A model generated the notes under the pieces. The model saw nothing but the letters and a program-made list of their open reading frames with translations. It made no database searches and had not been told where the DNA came from. DNA of 64,000 nt, taken from Undibacterium sp. GTDB taxonomy: Bacteria > Pseudomonadota > Gammaproteobacteria > Burkholderiales > Burkholderiaceae_D. Both the position numbers and the translations under genes were made by a program. Location: contig JAUSNO010000010.1 of the NCBI GenBank assembly GCA_030645915.1, positions 88,933 to 152,932 of the forward strand, read 5' to 3'. The stretch's first letter is position 1, and each line of letters begins with the position of its first letter. This document shows, one piece after another, positions 8,888 to 17,580 of this stretch.

Positions 8888-10309
8888 TCAAAAAAAGATT
8901 AAGGTCATCAGGGCAAATAACGGCAGCAAAATGCAGCACGACCACGCCATATAGCCAAAGAAGGAAGGCATCAAGATACCGCGCTGTTCTGCAATGGCTT
9001 TGACCATCATGTTCGGTGCATTGCCGATATAGCTCATCGCACCCATAAAAACAGCACCGCAAGAAATCGCCGCCAAAGTGCCTGGTAATTGATTCATCAA
9101 TGCCATCGGATCACCGCCGGCGGTATTAAAAAAAACCAGATACGTTGGCGCATTATCCAAGAATGAAGACAACAGGCCACTGGCCCAGAAATACATGCCA
9201 TTGATAGGCTGTCCCTGCGCATCTGAAACGCCACGAATAACGGCTGAAAACGCCCCCATCTCACCTGCTTTAAGTATGGAAATCACAGGCACAATAGTAA
9301 TGAAAATCGCGGCAAAAAGTTTTGCTACCTCAATAATAGGCCCCCAAGTAAACTCATTACCTTCACGCGCAATCGCGGGAGTAATTTTGAGCGACAACAT
9401 CAACAAAGCAAGCAATCCGATATCACGCAAAACGTTTTGCAACTCCTGCTCCATTCCCAGAAATACAAACTTGATGCCAGGCTTCCACAGACCGCTCATC
9501 AATACCAACAATATCACCCCGAGCAAAAGGATAAAATTAATTCTCCCTTCAATTTTGACCGCAGAATCAGGCGTAGGATCAAGTCTTGCTGGACGTTGCT
9601 CTTCACGGCGATGAAAATAAAATCGGTCCAGCAAATAGAACATCAGCAATAAACTTGCGCAAAGAAACAATGTCTGGCCATAGAGATTTTTCAGCGTCCA
9701 TAAAAAATCTACACCCTGCAAGAAGCCAAGAAACAAAGGGGGATCACCCAATGGCGTCAATGCGCCACCGGCGTTTGCCACCAGAAAAATGAAAAATACC
9801 ATGACATGTTTTACATGCTGACGATTATCGTTAGCGCGAATCAGTGGACGAACCAACAACATCGCTGCGCCGGTTGTCCCCATCACACTGGCCAAAAATG
9901 TTCCCAGCGCTAATAGCCCGGTATTTAATTCCGGAGAACCATGCAAATTGCCACGCACACAAATCCCGCCTGCAACCACAAATAAAGTCGACAAGAGAAT
10001 AATGAACGGAATATATTCAGCAAATAAGGTATGCGCTGTACTTGTCAAGGCCTGAGCAACGCCAAACTGCGCCGCACAAGGCAACAAAAAAAACATACTC
10101 CAGCCGAAAGCGATTTTGCCGAAATGATGATGCCATAGCCTTGGCATCATCATAGGCATGATTGCGATACTCAATAACAAACCAATAAAAGGAATTGACC
10201 ATGCAACGGAAAGTTGCACGCCATTCAAGTCGGCAGCAAACACATACCCTGGCAGGAAAATAAGCAAACATCCAAACGCAGCGATCATGACAAGAGATTT
10301 TGAATTCAT
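8888..10309 (-). CDS. NhaD-type sodium:proton antiporter
   Basis: A 473-residue inner-membrane protein with about twelve hydrophobic segments, of the ArsB/NhaD/CitM ion-transporter superfamily. Family-like features are GTTGAAMLLVRPLIRAND in the first half, the NAGGALTPLGDPPLFLGF block, FLDNAPTYLVFFNTAGGD and the C-terminal AMSYIGNAPNMMVKAIAE motif. These point to the NhaD-like branch, so Na+/H+ exchange is the likely activity. The N-terminus (hydrophobic stretch ending VFAADLNG) begins at the ATG at 10309; an upstream TTG extension is not family-like. The next gene follows after eight bases. Confidence 0.85.
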   Translation of the reverse strand: MNSKSLVMIAAFGCLLIFLPGYVFAADLNGVQLSVAWSIPFIGLLLSIAIMPMMMPRLWHHHFGKIAFGWSMFFLLPCAAQFGVAQALTSTAHTLFAEYIPFIILLSTLFVVAGGICVRGNLHGSPELNTGLLALGTFLASVMGTTGAAMLLVRPLIRANDNRQHVKHVMVFFIFLVANAGGALTPLGDPPLFLGFLQGVDFLWTLKNLYGQTLFLCASLLLMFYLLDRFYFHRREEQRPARLDPTPDSAVKIEGRINFILLLGVILLVLMSGLWKPGIKFVFLGMEQELQNVLRDIGLLALLMLSLKITPAIAREGNEFTWGPIIEVAKLFAAIFITIVPVISILKAGEMGAFSAVIRGVSDAQGQPINGMYFWASGLLSSFLDNAPTYLVFFNTAGGDPMALMNQLPGTLAAISCGAVFMGAMSYIGNAPNMMVKAIAEQRGILMPSFFGYMAWSCCILLPLFALMTLIFF

Positions 10310-10661
10310 GTTTTTATTTTTAACAATGATGAACGTAAACAGACGATGCAAAGGCAAATAATAGAGCGTAATGAGCCACAATAGCTTGAATTCTATCCAT
10401 AGAAAAATCGAATAACTTTCAATCTAAGCACGTAAATTCGATGTACATCAAATGCCTATTGTGAGAAATCGGTTAAATTACACCTCGTATTTTATTTATG
10501 TGTTGAATATGCTCTGCCAAATCCATCGCATTTGCTTATTCGTAATTTATCTAAGTCTAATTTGTGAGTTACGTCAAATTACCTTAAAATACAAGGCTTT
10601 GCAGTTATAGGCGTATTTATAACTGTGCCGAACACCCCGAATTCTTGAAGATAGGACTGTT
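10310..10661. other. Divergent AT-rich promoter region between antiporter and fdxA
   Basis: This 352-base interval between two divergent genes must hold both promoters. It is AT-rich and carries no ORF worth calling. The only motif that stands out is an FNR-like palindrome at 10438-10451. No -35/-10 pair for either gene is convincing by eye. Confidence 0.5.
10438..10451. promoter_or_regulatory. Candidate FNR/ANR-type box
   Basis: TCGAT-GTAC-ATCAA matches the FNR consensus TTGAT-N4-ATCAA at nine of ten positions. It lies 129 bases before the antiporter start and 217 bases before fdxA. Binding is inferred from motif similarity only. Confidence 0.3.
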
Positions 10662-10985
10662 ATGACCCACGTTGTGACCGAATCCTGCATCCGTTGCCGC
10701 TATACCGATTGCGTGGATGTATGCCCGGTGGACTGCTTTCGCGCAGGCCCAAATTTCTTGGTAATTGATCCCGATGAATGCATTGATTGCGCTGTATGCG
10801 TAGCCGAATGCCCGGTCAATGCAATTTATGCGGAGGAAGATGTGCCTGCTGATCAACAGCAATTCATCAAGATCAATGTTGAATTGACGCGCAACTGGCC
10901 ATCCATCACCAAAACCACGACCCCGCTACCGGATGCTGATGACTGGAAAGATGTCAAAGACAAATTGCAACACTTGGTGCGTTAA
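10662..10985 (+). CDS. fdxA: Ferredoxin FdxA, two-cluster type
   Basis: A 107-residue soluble ferredoxin of the 7Fe-8S family. The first cluster site is CIRCRYTDCVDVCPVDCF (residues 9-26) and the second is CIDCAVCVAECPVNAIY (residues 40-56). A C-terminal tail of about 45 residues (ITKTTTPLPDADDWKDVK) is typical of proteobacterial FdxA. The start ATG has AGGA about eight bases upstream. The gene immediately upstream of a ferredoxin-NADP reductase suggests the two proteins exchange electrons. Confidence 0.95.
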   Translation: MTHVVTESCIRCRYTDCVDVCPVDCFRAGPNFLVIDPDECIDCAVCVAECPVNAIYAEEDVPADQQQFIKINVELTRNWPSITKTTTPLPDADDWKDVKDKLQHLVR

Positions 10986-11046
10986 TTAAAACCGAAACCA
11001 AAAATATTAATTGCCCTCGCATTTTTATCAGGAAACACGAAGTCGT

Positions 11047-12114
11047 ATGGAAAACAAACAAATAAACCCATCGCAAGTTATTGAAGCCGATGCGGTTATC
11101 GTTGGTGCTGGGCCGGTAGGCCTGTTTCAGGTATTTGAGCTTGGCCTTTTGGAAATCAAGGCACATGTCATCGACTCTCTGCCTGTAGTTGGTGGTCAAT
11201 GCGTAGAACTTTATCCTGATAAACCTATTTATGATATCCCTGCGGTACCTGTATGCACTGGTCAAGAATTGACTGACAATTTGCTTAAACAGATAGAACC
11301 GTTTGAACCAACCTTTCACTTGAATCAGGAAGTGACACTGGTACAACGTCGTGAAGACGGTCGCTTTGATTTGGAAACATCCATAGGCACCCGCTTCATC
11401 ACCAAAACTATTTTCATCGCTGCCGGTGTTGGCTCGTTCCAGCCACGCACGTTGAAGGTTGAAGGAATAGAAGCATTTGAAGGTTCGCAATTGTTTTACC
11501 GAGTAAAAGATCCGAGTCAATTTGAAGGCAAGAATCTAGTCATCTGTGGCGGCGGTGATTCTGCATTGGACTGGGCATTGGCGCTGGCAGGTAAAGCAGA
11601 ATCAGTCGTTGTCTTGCATCGTCGAGAAGATTTTCGTGCAGCTCCTTCGTCAGTCGCAAAGATGAAAGAAATGTGCGACAACTACGAAATGCAATTTATC
11701 ATTGGTCAAGTCACGGGAATTGAGACCAAAGAAGATAAATTATCGGAAATAAAAGTGACTGGTGCCGACGGAGTCACTCGTCGTTTGCCATTGGATACCT
11801 TATTGGTATTTTTTGGTCTCTCGCCAAAACTGGGACCGATTGCGGAATGGGGTCTGGATATCGAACGCAAACAACTCAAAGTAGTTAACACTGAGAAGTT
11901 TGAAACTAATATTCCAGGTATTTTTGCAGTAGGAGATATTAATACCTACCCTGGTAAGAAAAAACTCATTCTGTCAGGATTCCATGAGGCGGCTCTGGCG
12001 GCTTTTGGCGCTGCACCGTATATTTTCCCGGATAAAAAAATCCATATGCAATACACAACTACGTCACCAAAACTGCATAAGATTTTAGGCGTAGAAACAC
12101 CGGTATTCGATTAA
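11047..12114 (+). CDS. Ferredoxin/flavodoxin-NADP+ reductase, thioredoxin-reductase-like
   Basis: A 355-residue flavoprotein of the TrxR-like FNR class. It has the FAD-binding [14 protein letters not shown] near the N-terminus, the NADP-binding [13 protein letters not shown] in the middle and the second FAD-binding block [20 protein letters not shown] near the end. The redox CxxC of thioredoxin reductase is missing, as expected for this class. It transfers electrons between NADPH and ferredoxin in the cytoplasm. A TTG start at 11011 would extend the frame, but the ATG at 11047, with AGGAAA upstream, is preferred. It is 61 bases downstream of fdxA, and a strong terminator follows. Confidence 0.93.
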   Translation: MENKQINPSQVIEADAVIVGAGPVGLFQVFELGLLEIKAHVIDSLPVVGGQCVELYPDKPIYDIPAVPVCTGQELTDNLLKQIEPFEPTFHLNQEVTLVQRREDGRFDLETSIGTRFITKTIFIAAGVGSFQPRTLKVEGIEAFEGSQLFYRVKDPSQFEGKNLVICGGGDSALDWALALAGKAESVVVLHRREDFRAAPSSVAKMKEMCDNYEMQFIIGQVTGIETKEDKLSEIKVTGADGVTRRLPLDTLLVFFGLSPKLGPIAEWGLDIERKQLKVVNTEKFETNIPGIFAVGDINTYPGKKKLILSGFHEAALAAFGAAPYIFPDKKIHMQYTTTSPKLHKILGVETPVFD

Positions 12115-12134
12115 TTTACGGAATGACGAAATAC

Positions 12135-12170
12135 AAAAAAGGCATCACAACTCTTGTGATGCCTTTTTTT
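12135..12170. terminator. Rho-independent terminator, potentially bidirectional
   Basis: A 10-bp perfect stem (12141-12150 with 12154-12163) with a 3-base loop lies between a run of A and a run of seven T. It ends the fdxA/reductase transcript. Confidence 0.9.
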
Positions 12171-12347
12171 ATTTATCAAAAAAATATTTTTCATTACATA
12201 AAAGTAAGGATTTAACGCTTATTTACAATGTGGAAGCGTGCAATCGCACAGTCGTGCCACAATTAATCAAAAGTGGTTTATGATGCATTGCAACAAGCGA
12301 GAATTATTCTATTGCTCGGTTTAAATATTTTCCGGAAAGACTTGATC

Positions 12348-13583
12348 ATGCTTTATCAATTTCATGAACTAAATCGCGCTTTCCTCACCCCATTAACTCA
12401 ATGGGCAGAAGCAACATCAAAAATGTTTGCGAGTCCAGTCTCGCCTCTGGCGCACACGCCCTATGCACAACGCATTTCTGCTGGGTACGAATTATTGTTC
12501 CGTCTTGGCAAAAATTACGAAAAGCCTGAGTTTGAGATTACCTCAACTGAAATTGCAAAGCAGTCAGTCAACATATTACAAGGCAATGCGCTTATCAAAC
12601 CTTTTTGTAAATTGGTGCATTTCAAAAAAGATTTGTCGGACAAAGAATTAACTAAACTAAAGCAGCCTAAAGTTTTGCTGGTTGCGCCGTTATCCGGTCA
12701 TCATGCGACTCTTTTGCGTGACACTGTGCGTAGTTTACTGCCGGAACACGATGTCTACATTACTGACTGGATTGATGCTCGTTTGGTGCCACTTTCTGAA
12801 GGTGCGTTTCATTTAAACGACTACATTTTTTATGTGCAGGAGTTCATCCGCTTGCTCGGCCCAGATGTTCATGTCATCGCGGTCTGTCAACCTACCGTTC
12901 CTGTGCTGGCAGCCATCTCATTGATGGCCAGTGCTAACGACCCAAAACTTCCAAAATCAATGACGATGATGGGCGGCCCTATTGATCCGCGCAAATCACC
13001 TACTCAAGTAAACAATCTGGCCACAGAGAAAAAATTCTCATGGTTCGAGAACACCGTGATTTACAACGTACCAGCAAATTATCCTGGATATGGTCGTAAA
13101 GTGTATCCAGGCTTTCTTCAACACACAGGTTTTGTGGCGATGAATCCCGATCACCATGCGCAAAGTCATTGGGATTTTTATCAACATCTGGTTAAAGGTG
13201 ATGACGAATCTGCAGAACAGCATCGTAAGTTCTACGATGAGTACAATGCAGTCCTAGATATGCCCTGCGAATATTATCTTGACACAATTAAGACAGTGTT
13301 TCAGGAATTCCGCCTACCAGCAGGAACGTGGGAAGTTGATGGTCATTTGGTGCGTCCGCATGACATTAAAACAGTTGCATTATTTACCGTCGAAGGTGAA
13401 CTCGACGATATATCTGGACCAGGACAAACTCAGGCAGCTCACGATTTGTGTAGCGGCATTCCGTCCAACATGAAACAAGATTTTGTTGCGCCTGGATGCG
13501 GTCATTACGGTATATTTTCAGGCCGTCGCTGGCGCGAAATAATTTGTCCAAAAGTTGGCGCATTCATTAAAGAACACTCTTGA
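12348..13583 (+). CDS. phaZ: Intracellular polyhydroxyalkanoate depolymerase
   Basis: Degrades intracellular polyhydroxybutyrate granules. The 411-residue protein has the alpha/beta-hydrolase core with an LVAPLSGHHATLLRDTV oxyanion region. The nucleophile elbow is VCQPTVP with Cys180 in place of the usual serine, as in the Ralstonia PhaZ1-type i-depolymerases. The acid is in EGELDDISGPGQT and the catalytic histidine in GHYGIFSGRRWR. No signal peptide is seen, in line with a cytoplasmic granule enzyme. The start ATG at 12348 has GGAAAG upstream; a longer frame from 12273 is not family-like. A terminator follows. Confidence 0.93.
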   Translation: MLYQFHELNRAFLTPLTQWAEATSKMFASPVSPLAHTPYAQRISAGYELLFRLGKNYEKPEFEITSTEIAKQSVNILQGNALIKPFCKLVHFKKDLSDKELTKLKQPKVLLVAPLSGHHATLLRDTVRSLLPEHDVYITDWIDARLVPLSEGAFHLNDYIFYVQEFIRLLGPDVHVIAVCQPTVPVLAAISLMASANDPKLPKSMTMMGGPIDPRKSPTQVNNLATEKKFSWFENTVIYNVPANYPGYGRKVYPGFLQHTGFVAMNPDHHAQSHWDFYQHLVKGDDESAEQHRKFYDEYNAVLDMPCEYYLDTIKTVFQEFRLPAGTWEVDGHLVRPHDIKTVALFTVEGELDDISGPGQTQAAHDLCSGIPSNMKQDFVAPGCGHYGIFSGRRWREIICPKVGAFIKEHS

Positions 13584-13602
13584 TCATGCAACATTGCTAA
13601 AG

Positions 13603-13632
13603 AAAGCCGCCTTTGTATTGGCGGTTTTTTTA
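13603..13632 (+). terminator. Rho-independent terminator after phaZ
   Basis: CCGCC (13607-13611) pairs with GGCGG (13620-13624) and a run of seven T follows. It lies about 20 bases after the phaZ stop codon. Confidence 0.8.
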
Positions 13633-13699
13633 TGCATGGTATATTTCTCACATATATTAATATGATTACCTTTCAAATAATCGAAACGGGAGATATCGT

Positions 13700-13900
13700 A
13701 TGCGAATTTCACTTTGCATTATCGTTATTGGTCTTCTATCAGCATGTGGAAAATCCGACGATCCATCGCCTGTAAAAATCATTGAATCACAACGGCGACA
13801 ATTACAAAACGCAAAAGACGTGGGGAAGTCATTGGAAAAAGCAGCAGAAACTCAACGCCAGGAAATCGACGCACAAACTGCAAGTCAAACGGATAAATAA
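13700..13900 (+). CDS. Small lipoprotein, unknown function
   Basis: A 66-residue protein with a hydrophobic leader and a lipobox LSAC (residues 13-16), so Cys16 should be lipidated and the protein anchored to a membrane. The mature part of about 50 residues is hydrophilic and rich in Glu, Lys and Gln, with a likely helix or coiled coil. GGGAG lies about ten bases before the ATG. I recognise no family beyond a short entericidin-like or YgdI-like lipoprotein size class, so no function is assigned. Confidence 0.75.
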   Translation: MRISLCIIVIGLLSACGKSDDPSPVKIIESQRRQLQNAKDVGKSLEKAAETQRQEIDAQTASQTDK

Positions 13901-14051
13901 TAGGAACTGTTTTTCTGATCATCGCTAAATTTTAGCGATTCTGGAATCAAGCCAAATCAAATTATAAAAACAATGCCATTCGTTTTGAAGCGATTTGCAT
14001 TAAGAGGGATAATAGTCACTATCATTAATGTCGAATTGAAACGAAATACCT

Positions 14052-14726
14052 GTGTCTCAAAAAATAGCTGATCAAATAGAAAACATCCTGCCGCAAACCC
14101 AGTGCACAAAGTGTGGTTATCCTACATGTCGCCAATATGCAGAAGCAATTGCCGAAGGTGCAAACTTCAATCAATGCCCCCCGGGAGGACAGAAAGGCAT
14201 CAACAGACTTGCTATATTGCTGGACAGACCATCAGTTCCTCTAAACATTGGTCACGGGCTAGAACGACGACGGCCGGTCGCAGTCATTGAAGAGGCACAC
14301 TGCATTGGCTGCACCTTATGTATTCAAGCATGCCCGGTTGATGCCATCATTGGTGCTGCCAAACAGATGCACACAGTTATATCGCATCTATGCACCGGCT
14401 GTGATTTATGTGTCGCACCCTGTCCCGTAGATTGCATCAGCATGGTCGAAGTGACCGTCAATACCGGTTGGGACGCATGGTCACAAAATGAAGCGGATCA
14501 GGCGCGTCGCCATTTTGACTTGCGTAAAAAAAGATTATTACGTGAACAATCTGAAACCGAAGATAGGCTACTCGTCAAGGCAGCTGCGAAATTTCTTACG
14601 GTATCAGAAGAAATTGCATTGACTGATGAAGAAATTAAAGAAAAAGAACGAAAAAAAACTACCATTTCTGCTGCGATAGAACGCATTCGGCTCAAAAAAT
14701 CAAAAGAAAAAAATACCCAACCTTAA
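14052..14726 (+). CDS. rsxB: Soluble RnfB/RsxB-like iron-sulfur protein
   Basis: A 224-residue electron-transfer protein. It has a four-cysteine Fe-S domain ([19 protein letters not shown], with a downstream CPPGG) starting at residue 18. Two [4Fe-4S] ferredoxin motifs follow, [16 protein letters not shown] and [16 protein letters not shown], and then a long charged, lysine-rich tail. The N-terminal membrane anchor of canonical RnfB is missing and no other rnf gene is nearby, so this is a stand-alone form. The start is GTG (14052). It lies 24 bases upstream of nth, and a link to the Fe-S enzyme endonuclease III or to SoxR-type reduction is inference only. Confidence 0.85.
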   Translation: MSQKIADQIENILPQTQCTKCGYPTCRQYAEAIAEGANFNQCPPGGQKGINRLAILLDRPSVPLNIGHGLERRRPVAVIEEAHCIGCTLCIQACPVDAIIGAAKQMHTVISHLCTGCDLCVAPCPVDCISMVEVTVNTGWDAWSQNEADQARRHFDLRKKRLLREQSETEDRLLVKAAAKFLTVSEEIALTDEEIKEKERKKTTISAAIERIRLKKSKEKNTQP

Positions 14727-14750
14727 TTCTTACTCAAAAATACGATATCC

Positions 14751-15398
14751 ATGAACGCAGCAAAAAGATATGCCATATTCAGTCGGTTCCGATCACAAAA
14801 TCCGCATCCAACTACTGAATTAGAATACACCACACCGTTTGAATTACTTATTTCAGTTTTGCTTTCTGCACAGGCAACGGATGTATCTGTGAACAAGGCA
14901 ACAAAAAAACTTTACCCCATCGCCAATACACCTGAGACCATCTATGCACTTGGAGTGGATGGCTTAATACCATACATACAAACCATAGGCCTATTCCGAA
15001 CCAAGGCCAAGAACATCATCAAAACCTGCAGCATTCTTATAAATAATCACCAAAGCACAGTACCGCGCTCACGCGAAGCGCTAGAAGCTTTGCCAGGAGT
15101 TGGCCGGAAGACTGCCAATGTCGTGCTCAATACCGCATTCGGAGAGCCTACTATTGCGGTAGACACCCATATCTTCCGTGTATCCAACCGTACCGGTCTC
15201 GCACCAGGAAAAACCGTTGAAGCTGTTGAGGAAAAATTACTAAAATTTACGCCCACAGAATTTAGAATGGATGCACATCACTGGCTGATACTGCATGGCC
15301 GTTACACCTGCATGGCACGCACACCTAAATGCTGGAACTGCATGATCGCCGATTTATGCGAATTCAAACAAAAAACGCCCTTACCAAAAACCGTATAG
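14751..15398 (+). CDS. nth: Endonuclease III
   Basis: Base-excision repair glycosylase/AP lyase that removes oxidised pyrimidines, 215 residues. The helix-hairpin-helix motif LEALPGVGRKTANVVLNTAFG carries the catalytic lysine, and VDTHIFRVSNRTG carries the catalytic aspartate. The C-terminal [4Fe-4S] site is CMARTPKCWNCMIADLC with the spacing C-x6-C-x2-C-x5-C. No clear Shine-Dalgarno sequence precedes the ATG, so translation may be coupled to the upstream rsxB gene 24 bases away. Confidence 0.95.
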   Translation: MNAAKRYAIFSRFRSQNPHPTTELEYTTPFELLISVLLSAQATDVSVNKATKKLYPIANTPETIYALGVDGLIPYIQTIGLFRTKAKNIIKTCSILINNHQSTVPRSREALEALPGVGRKTANVVLNTAFGEPTIAVDTHIFRVSNRTGLAPGKTVEAVEEKLLKFTPTEFRMDAHHWLILHGRYTCMARTPKCWNCMIADLCEFKQKTPLPKTV

Positions 15399-15455
15399 GG
15401 GCGCTAACGTGTCGAAAGTGATCCGCAATTATGCCCGATGAGTCACGATTACTTA

Positions 15456-16037
15456 TCAAACAATTTTACAGGCCTCATCAAATGTCAAGCGAGGCGAGCG
15501 CGGGAAAAGTTTTTCCGAAACGCCATAGCCAAGATTACAGATAAAATTCACTTTTACTTCAGTTCCGGCGAAGAAGGTAGCATTCACTTTATCTGCATCA
15601 AACCCGGACATTGGGCCACAATCTAGTCCAATCGCCCGTGCCGCCAGCATCAGATAAGCGCCTTGCAATGAAGAGTTACGAAACGCGGTGGCATCTATTA
15701 ATGCTTGGTTACCAGCAAACCATGAACGTGCATCCGCATGTGGAAACAATTGTGGCAATTTTTCGTAAAATGCCATGTCCATGCCAATAATCGCAGTCAC
15801 AGGTGCCGTCCTCGTCTTGTCTTGGTTGCCGGGCGCCATACATGTCAGCAGTTTGGTTTTCTCCCCTTCCGATCTAACAAACACGAGACGTGCAGGTGAA
15901 CAATTAGCAGAAGTGGCACCCCACTTCATTAAGTCGTAAATTTGTTGCAATTGTGCATTTGTCACTGGTTTGTTATGCCATTCATTATGTGTACGTGCAC
16001 CGGTAAATAAAGTCACGAGATTTTCTTGCGATAGCAT
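15456..16037 (-). CDS. RutE/HadB-like nitroreductase family protein
   Basis: A 193-residue FMN-dependent reductase related to malonic semialdehyde reductase RutE and to putative NAD(P)H nitroreductases. Family blocks are [21 protein letters not shown] near the N-terminus, [18 protein letters not shown], the [19 protein letters not shown] helix and GPMSGFD. No other rut gene is present, so a role in pyrimidine breakdown is not supported by context; detoxification of semialdehydes or nitro compounds is possible. GGAAAA lies just before the ATG. It is convergent with nth. Confidence 0.88.
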   Translation of the reverse strand: MLSQENLVTLFTGARTHNEWHNKPVTNAQLQQIYDLMKWGATSANCSPARLVFVRSEGEKTKLLTCMAPGNQDKTRTAPVTAIIGMDMAFYEKLPQLFPHADARSWFAGNQALIDATAFRNSSLQGAYLMLAARAIGLDCGPMSGFDADKVNATFFAGTEVKVNFICNLGYGVSEKLFPRSPRLTFDEACKIV

Positions 16038-16152
16038 GATTTTCCTTTTTATGTAATTTGAGTCATTGGATAATAGCTGAAATTAAAAATCCTACAGAGC
16101 ATGGCATATCGATTGCCAGTAAAATACAATATATTCAGTCTTTTTAATCAAT

Positions 16153-16584
16153 ATGTTTACACCTAGCCAACAAGATGTCCGTCGTTTTTTTTGCGAGGCA
16201 TTCAGAAAACGTCAAGCCGGTGAAATCCTTACTCCATTAGAAGCAATTGCCTCCGATTGGATTAACCAGCATGAAGAATACGATATAGTATTGCGCGATC
16301 TAGATACTGCATTATCTGCCGATTACAGTGTTGAGAAAGGGAACAGCAACCCCTTTCTTCATCTTTCAATGCACCTATCCATTTCAGAACAAATTGCTGT
16401 TGACCAACCGAGGGGAGTGCGTGCCGCATTCGATGTCCTAACAACTAAATTTAATTCACAGCATGAGGCTCATCACGAAATCATGGAATGTTTAGGCGAA
16501 ATGATTTGGCATTCACAACGTAGCGGATTACCACCAGACGGAGATGCCTACATAGAAGCTTTACGCAAACGCATCAGCCGTTAG
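16153..16584 (+). CDS. DUF1841 family protein
   Basis: A 143-residue conserved proteobacterial protein of unknown function. The family is recognised by the MFTPSQQDVRRFFCEAFRK start, the NPFLHLSMHLSISEQIAVDQP block with histidines, and EAHHEIMECLGEMIWHSQRSG near the end. The spaced His and Glu residues could bind a metal, which is inference. No signal peptide or membrane segment is seen. A bidirectional terminator follows. Confidence 0.88.
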   Translation: MFTPSQQDVRRFFCEAFRKRQAGEILTPLEAIASDWINQHEEYDIVLRDLDTALSADYSVEKGNSNPFLHLSMHLSISEQIAVDQPRGVRAAFDVLTTKFNSQHEAHHEIMECLGEMIWHSQRSGLPPDGDAYIEALRKRISR

Positions 16585-16597
16585 ATTCAATCACTAT

Positions 16598-16628
16598 AAA
16601 AAAAGCCACGAAATTCGTGGCTTTTTTT
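16598..16628. terminator. Bidirectional terminator
   Basis: GCCACG (16605-16610) pairs with CGTGGC (16616-16621). The stem is flanked by A and T runs, so it can serve both the plus-strand DUF1841 gene and the minus-strand cytochrome genes that converge here. Confidence 0.85.
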
Positions 16629-16645
16629 ATTTATAAATTAAATAA

Positions 16646-16993
16646 TTATTTTTGTAAAATCAGACTGCCGGGCAAACTGTTTAAGTAAGCTGCAATATTT
16701 TGAATGTCAATATTGGACAAAGCCTTAGCCTGAGCTCCCATAATTGCATTGCCACGACCATAAGCACCATCTGCACCACGCTGATAGGCTTTCAGGGCTT
16801 GCGCGAGATAGTCTTTATGTTGGCCAGCAAGCTTTGGATAACTTGGGTCGATTGGAATACTATAATTTGCACCATGACACGAAGCGCAATTAAACTTCTC
16901 TGCTGCAAGCTTCCCAGCTTCTATATTTCCTGCCGCAATAGCAGCAAATGAAGAGAGTGAAAGTATAGTAAGCAAAAGTATATATTTTTTCAT
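16646..16993 (-). CDS. Class I cytochrome c, small
   Basis: A 115-residue exported monoheme cytochrome. It has an N-terminal signal peptide (MKKYILLL..., cut near AIAAG), the heme-binding motif CASCH (residues 36-40) and a likely distal methionine in NAIMGAQAKAL. The PSYPKLAGQHKDYLAQALKAYQ block is typical of cytochrome c4/c553-type domains. It should act as a periplasmic electron carrier. It is the second gene of a two-gene unit, 15 bases downstream of another small cytochrome. Confidence 0.92.
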   Translation of the reverse strand: MKKYILLLTILSLSSFAAIAAGNIEAGKLAAEKFNCASCHGANYSIPIDPSYPKLAGQHKDYLAQALKAYQRGADGAYGRGNAIMGAQAKALSNIDIQNIAAYLNSLPGSLILQK

Positions 16994-17008
16994 TATCTGC
17001 TCCTGTTT

Positions 17009-17329
17009 TTATTTTTGTTGTGAGTAATAAGCAGCCAAATCGGCAATATCTTGATCAGACAAACTAGCGGCAATACCACGCATCGATGGATGTTTACGAT
17101 CACCTTTACGATATGCCTTCAAAGCGCTATCAATATAACCAGCAGATTGACCACCGATCATTGGAACTTGATAAACTTCAGGAAAAACCGCTTTATATCC
17201 TGGGATAGCATGGCAACCAATGCACATAGCAACCTTATTTTCAGCAGCCTTCGCATTACCGATCACATCTGCCGCAACAGCAACCTGTATGGTGCTCATG
17301 AGGCAAACAATAGCAAACATTTTTTTCAT
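17009..17329 (-). CDS. Class I cytochrome c, small
   Basis: A 106-residue periplasmic cytochrome with a signal peptide (MKKMFAIVCLMS..., cut near AVAAD), heme motif CIGCH (residues 36-40) and likely methionine ligand in HPSMRGIAASL. It shares the IGGQSAGYIDSALKAYRKGDR pattern with its neighbour, so the pair probably arose by duplication or acts as the two halves of a cytochrome c4-like dihaem carrier. It is the first gene of the pair, and two FNR-like boxes lie 33-68 bases upstream. Confidence 0.92.
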   Translation of the reverse strand: MKKMFAIVCLMSTIQVAVAADVIGNAKAAENKVAMCIGCHAIPGYKAVFPEVYQVPMIGGQSAGYIDSALKAYRKGDRKHPSMRGIAASLSDQDIADLAAYYSQQK

Positions 17330-17361
17330 ATTAGCAGAGATAGAATTATCTAATTAACGGT

Positions 17362-17397
17362 TTGATGTAAGTCAGCATTCTAGCTGATTACGATCAA
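17362..17397. promoter_or_regulatory. Two candidate FNR/ANR boxes upstream of cytochrome c genes
   Basis: CTGAT-TACG-ATCAA (17384-17397) matches TTGAT-N4-ATCAA at nine of ten positions. TTGAT-GTAA-GTCAG (17362-17375) has one perfect half and a weaker second half. The centres are 22 bases apart, close to two helical turns, and the nearer one is about 40 bases from the start codon. Oxygen control of small cytochromes by FNR-type regulators is known in the class; binding here is inferred. Confidence 0.4.
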
Positions 17398-17488
17398 ATT
17401 TGCGCAAAAATTGCACCATTTATGATTTCACTGCAGCATTTTTGTATTTTTTAATATTCGATTGCGTGATTTTGAAATAGAACAGACG

Positions 17489-17518
17489 TTCGCAAAAATC
17501 AATTTTCTCGCTTATACT
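17489..17518 (+). promoter_or_regulatory. Candidate sigma70 promoter of the MoxR gene
   Basis: TATACT (17513-17518) lies 18 bases after TTCGCA (17489-17494). The -10 matches the consensus at five of six positions; the -35 is weaker. Confidence 0.4.
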
Positions 17519-17580
17519 AAACGACAAAGCCTCAAAATTTCTCGATAGATCCATTGAACTCAAATACACGACAACAAGCT

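Noticed and set aside
8880..9062. N-terminal extension of the 2-hydroxyacid dehydrogenase
   Set aside because: It overlaps the end of the antiporter gene and lacks family resemblance.
10954..11520. 188-codon minus-strand ORF opposite the ferredoxin-NADP reductase
   Set aside because: Antisense shadow; the plus-strand protein carries clear FAD and NADPH motifs.
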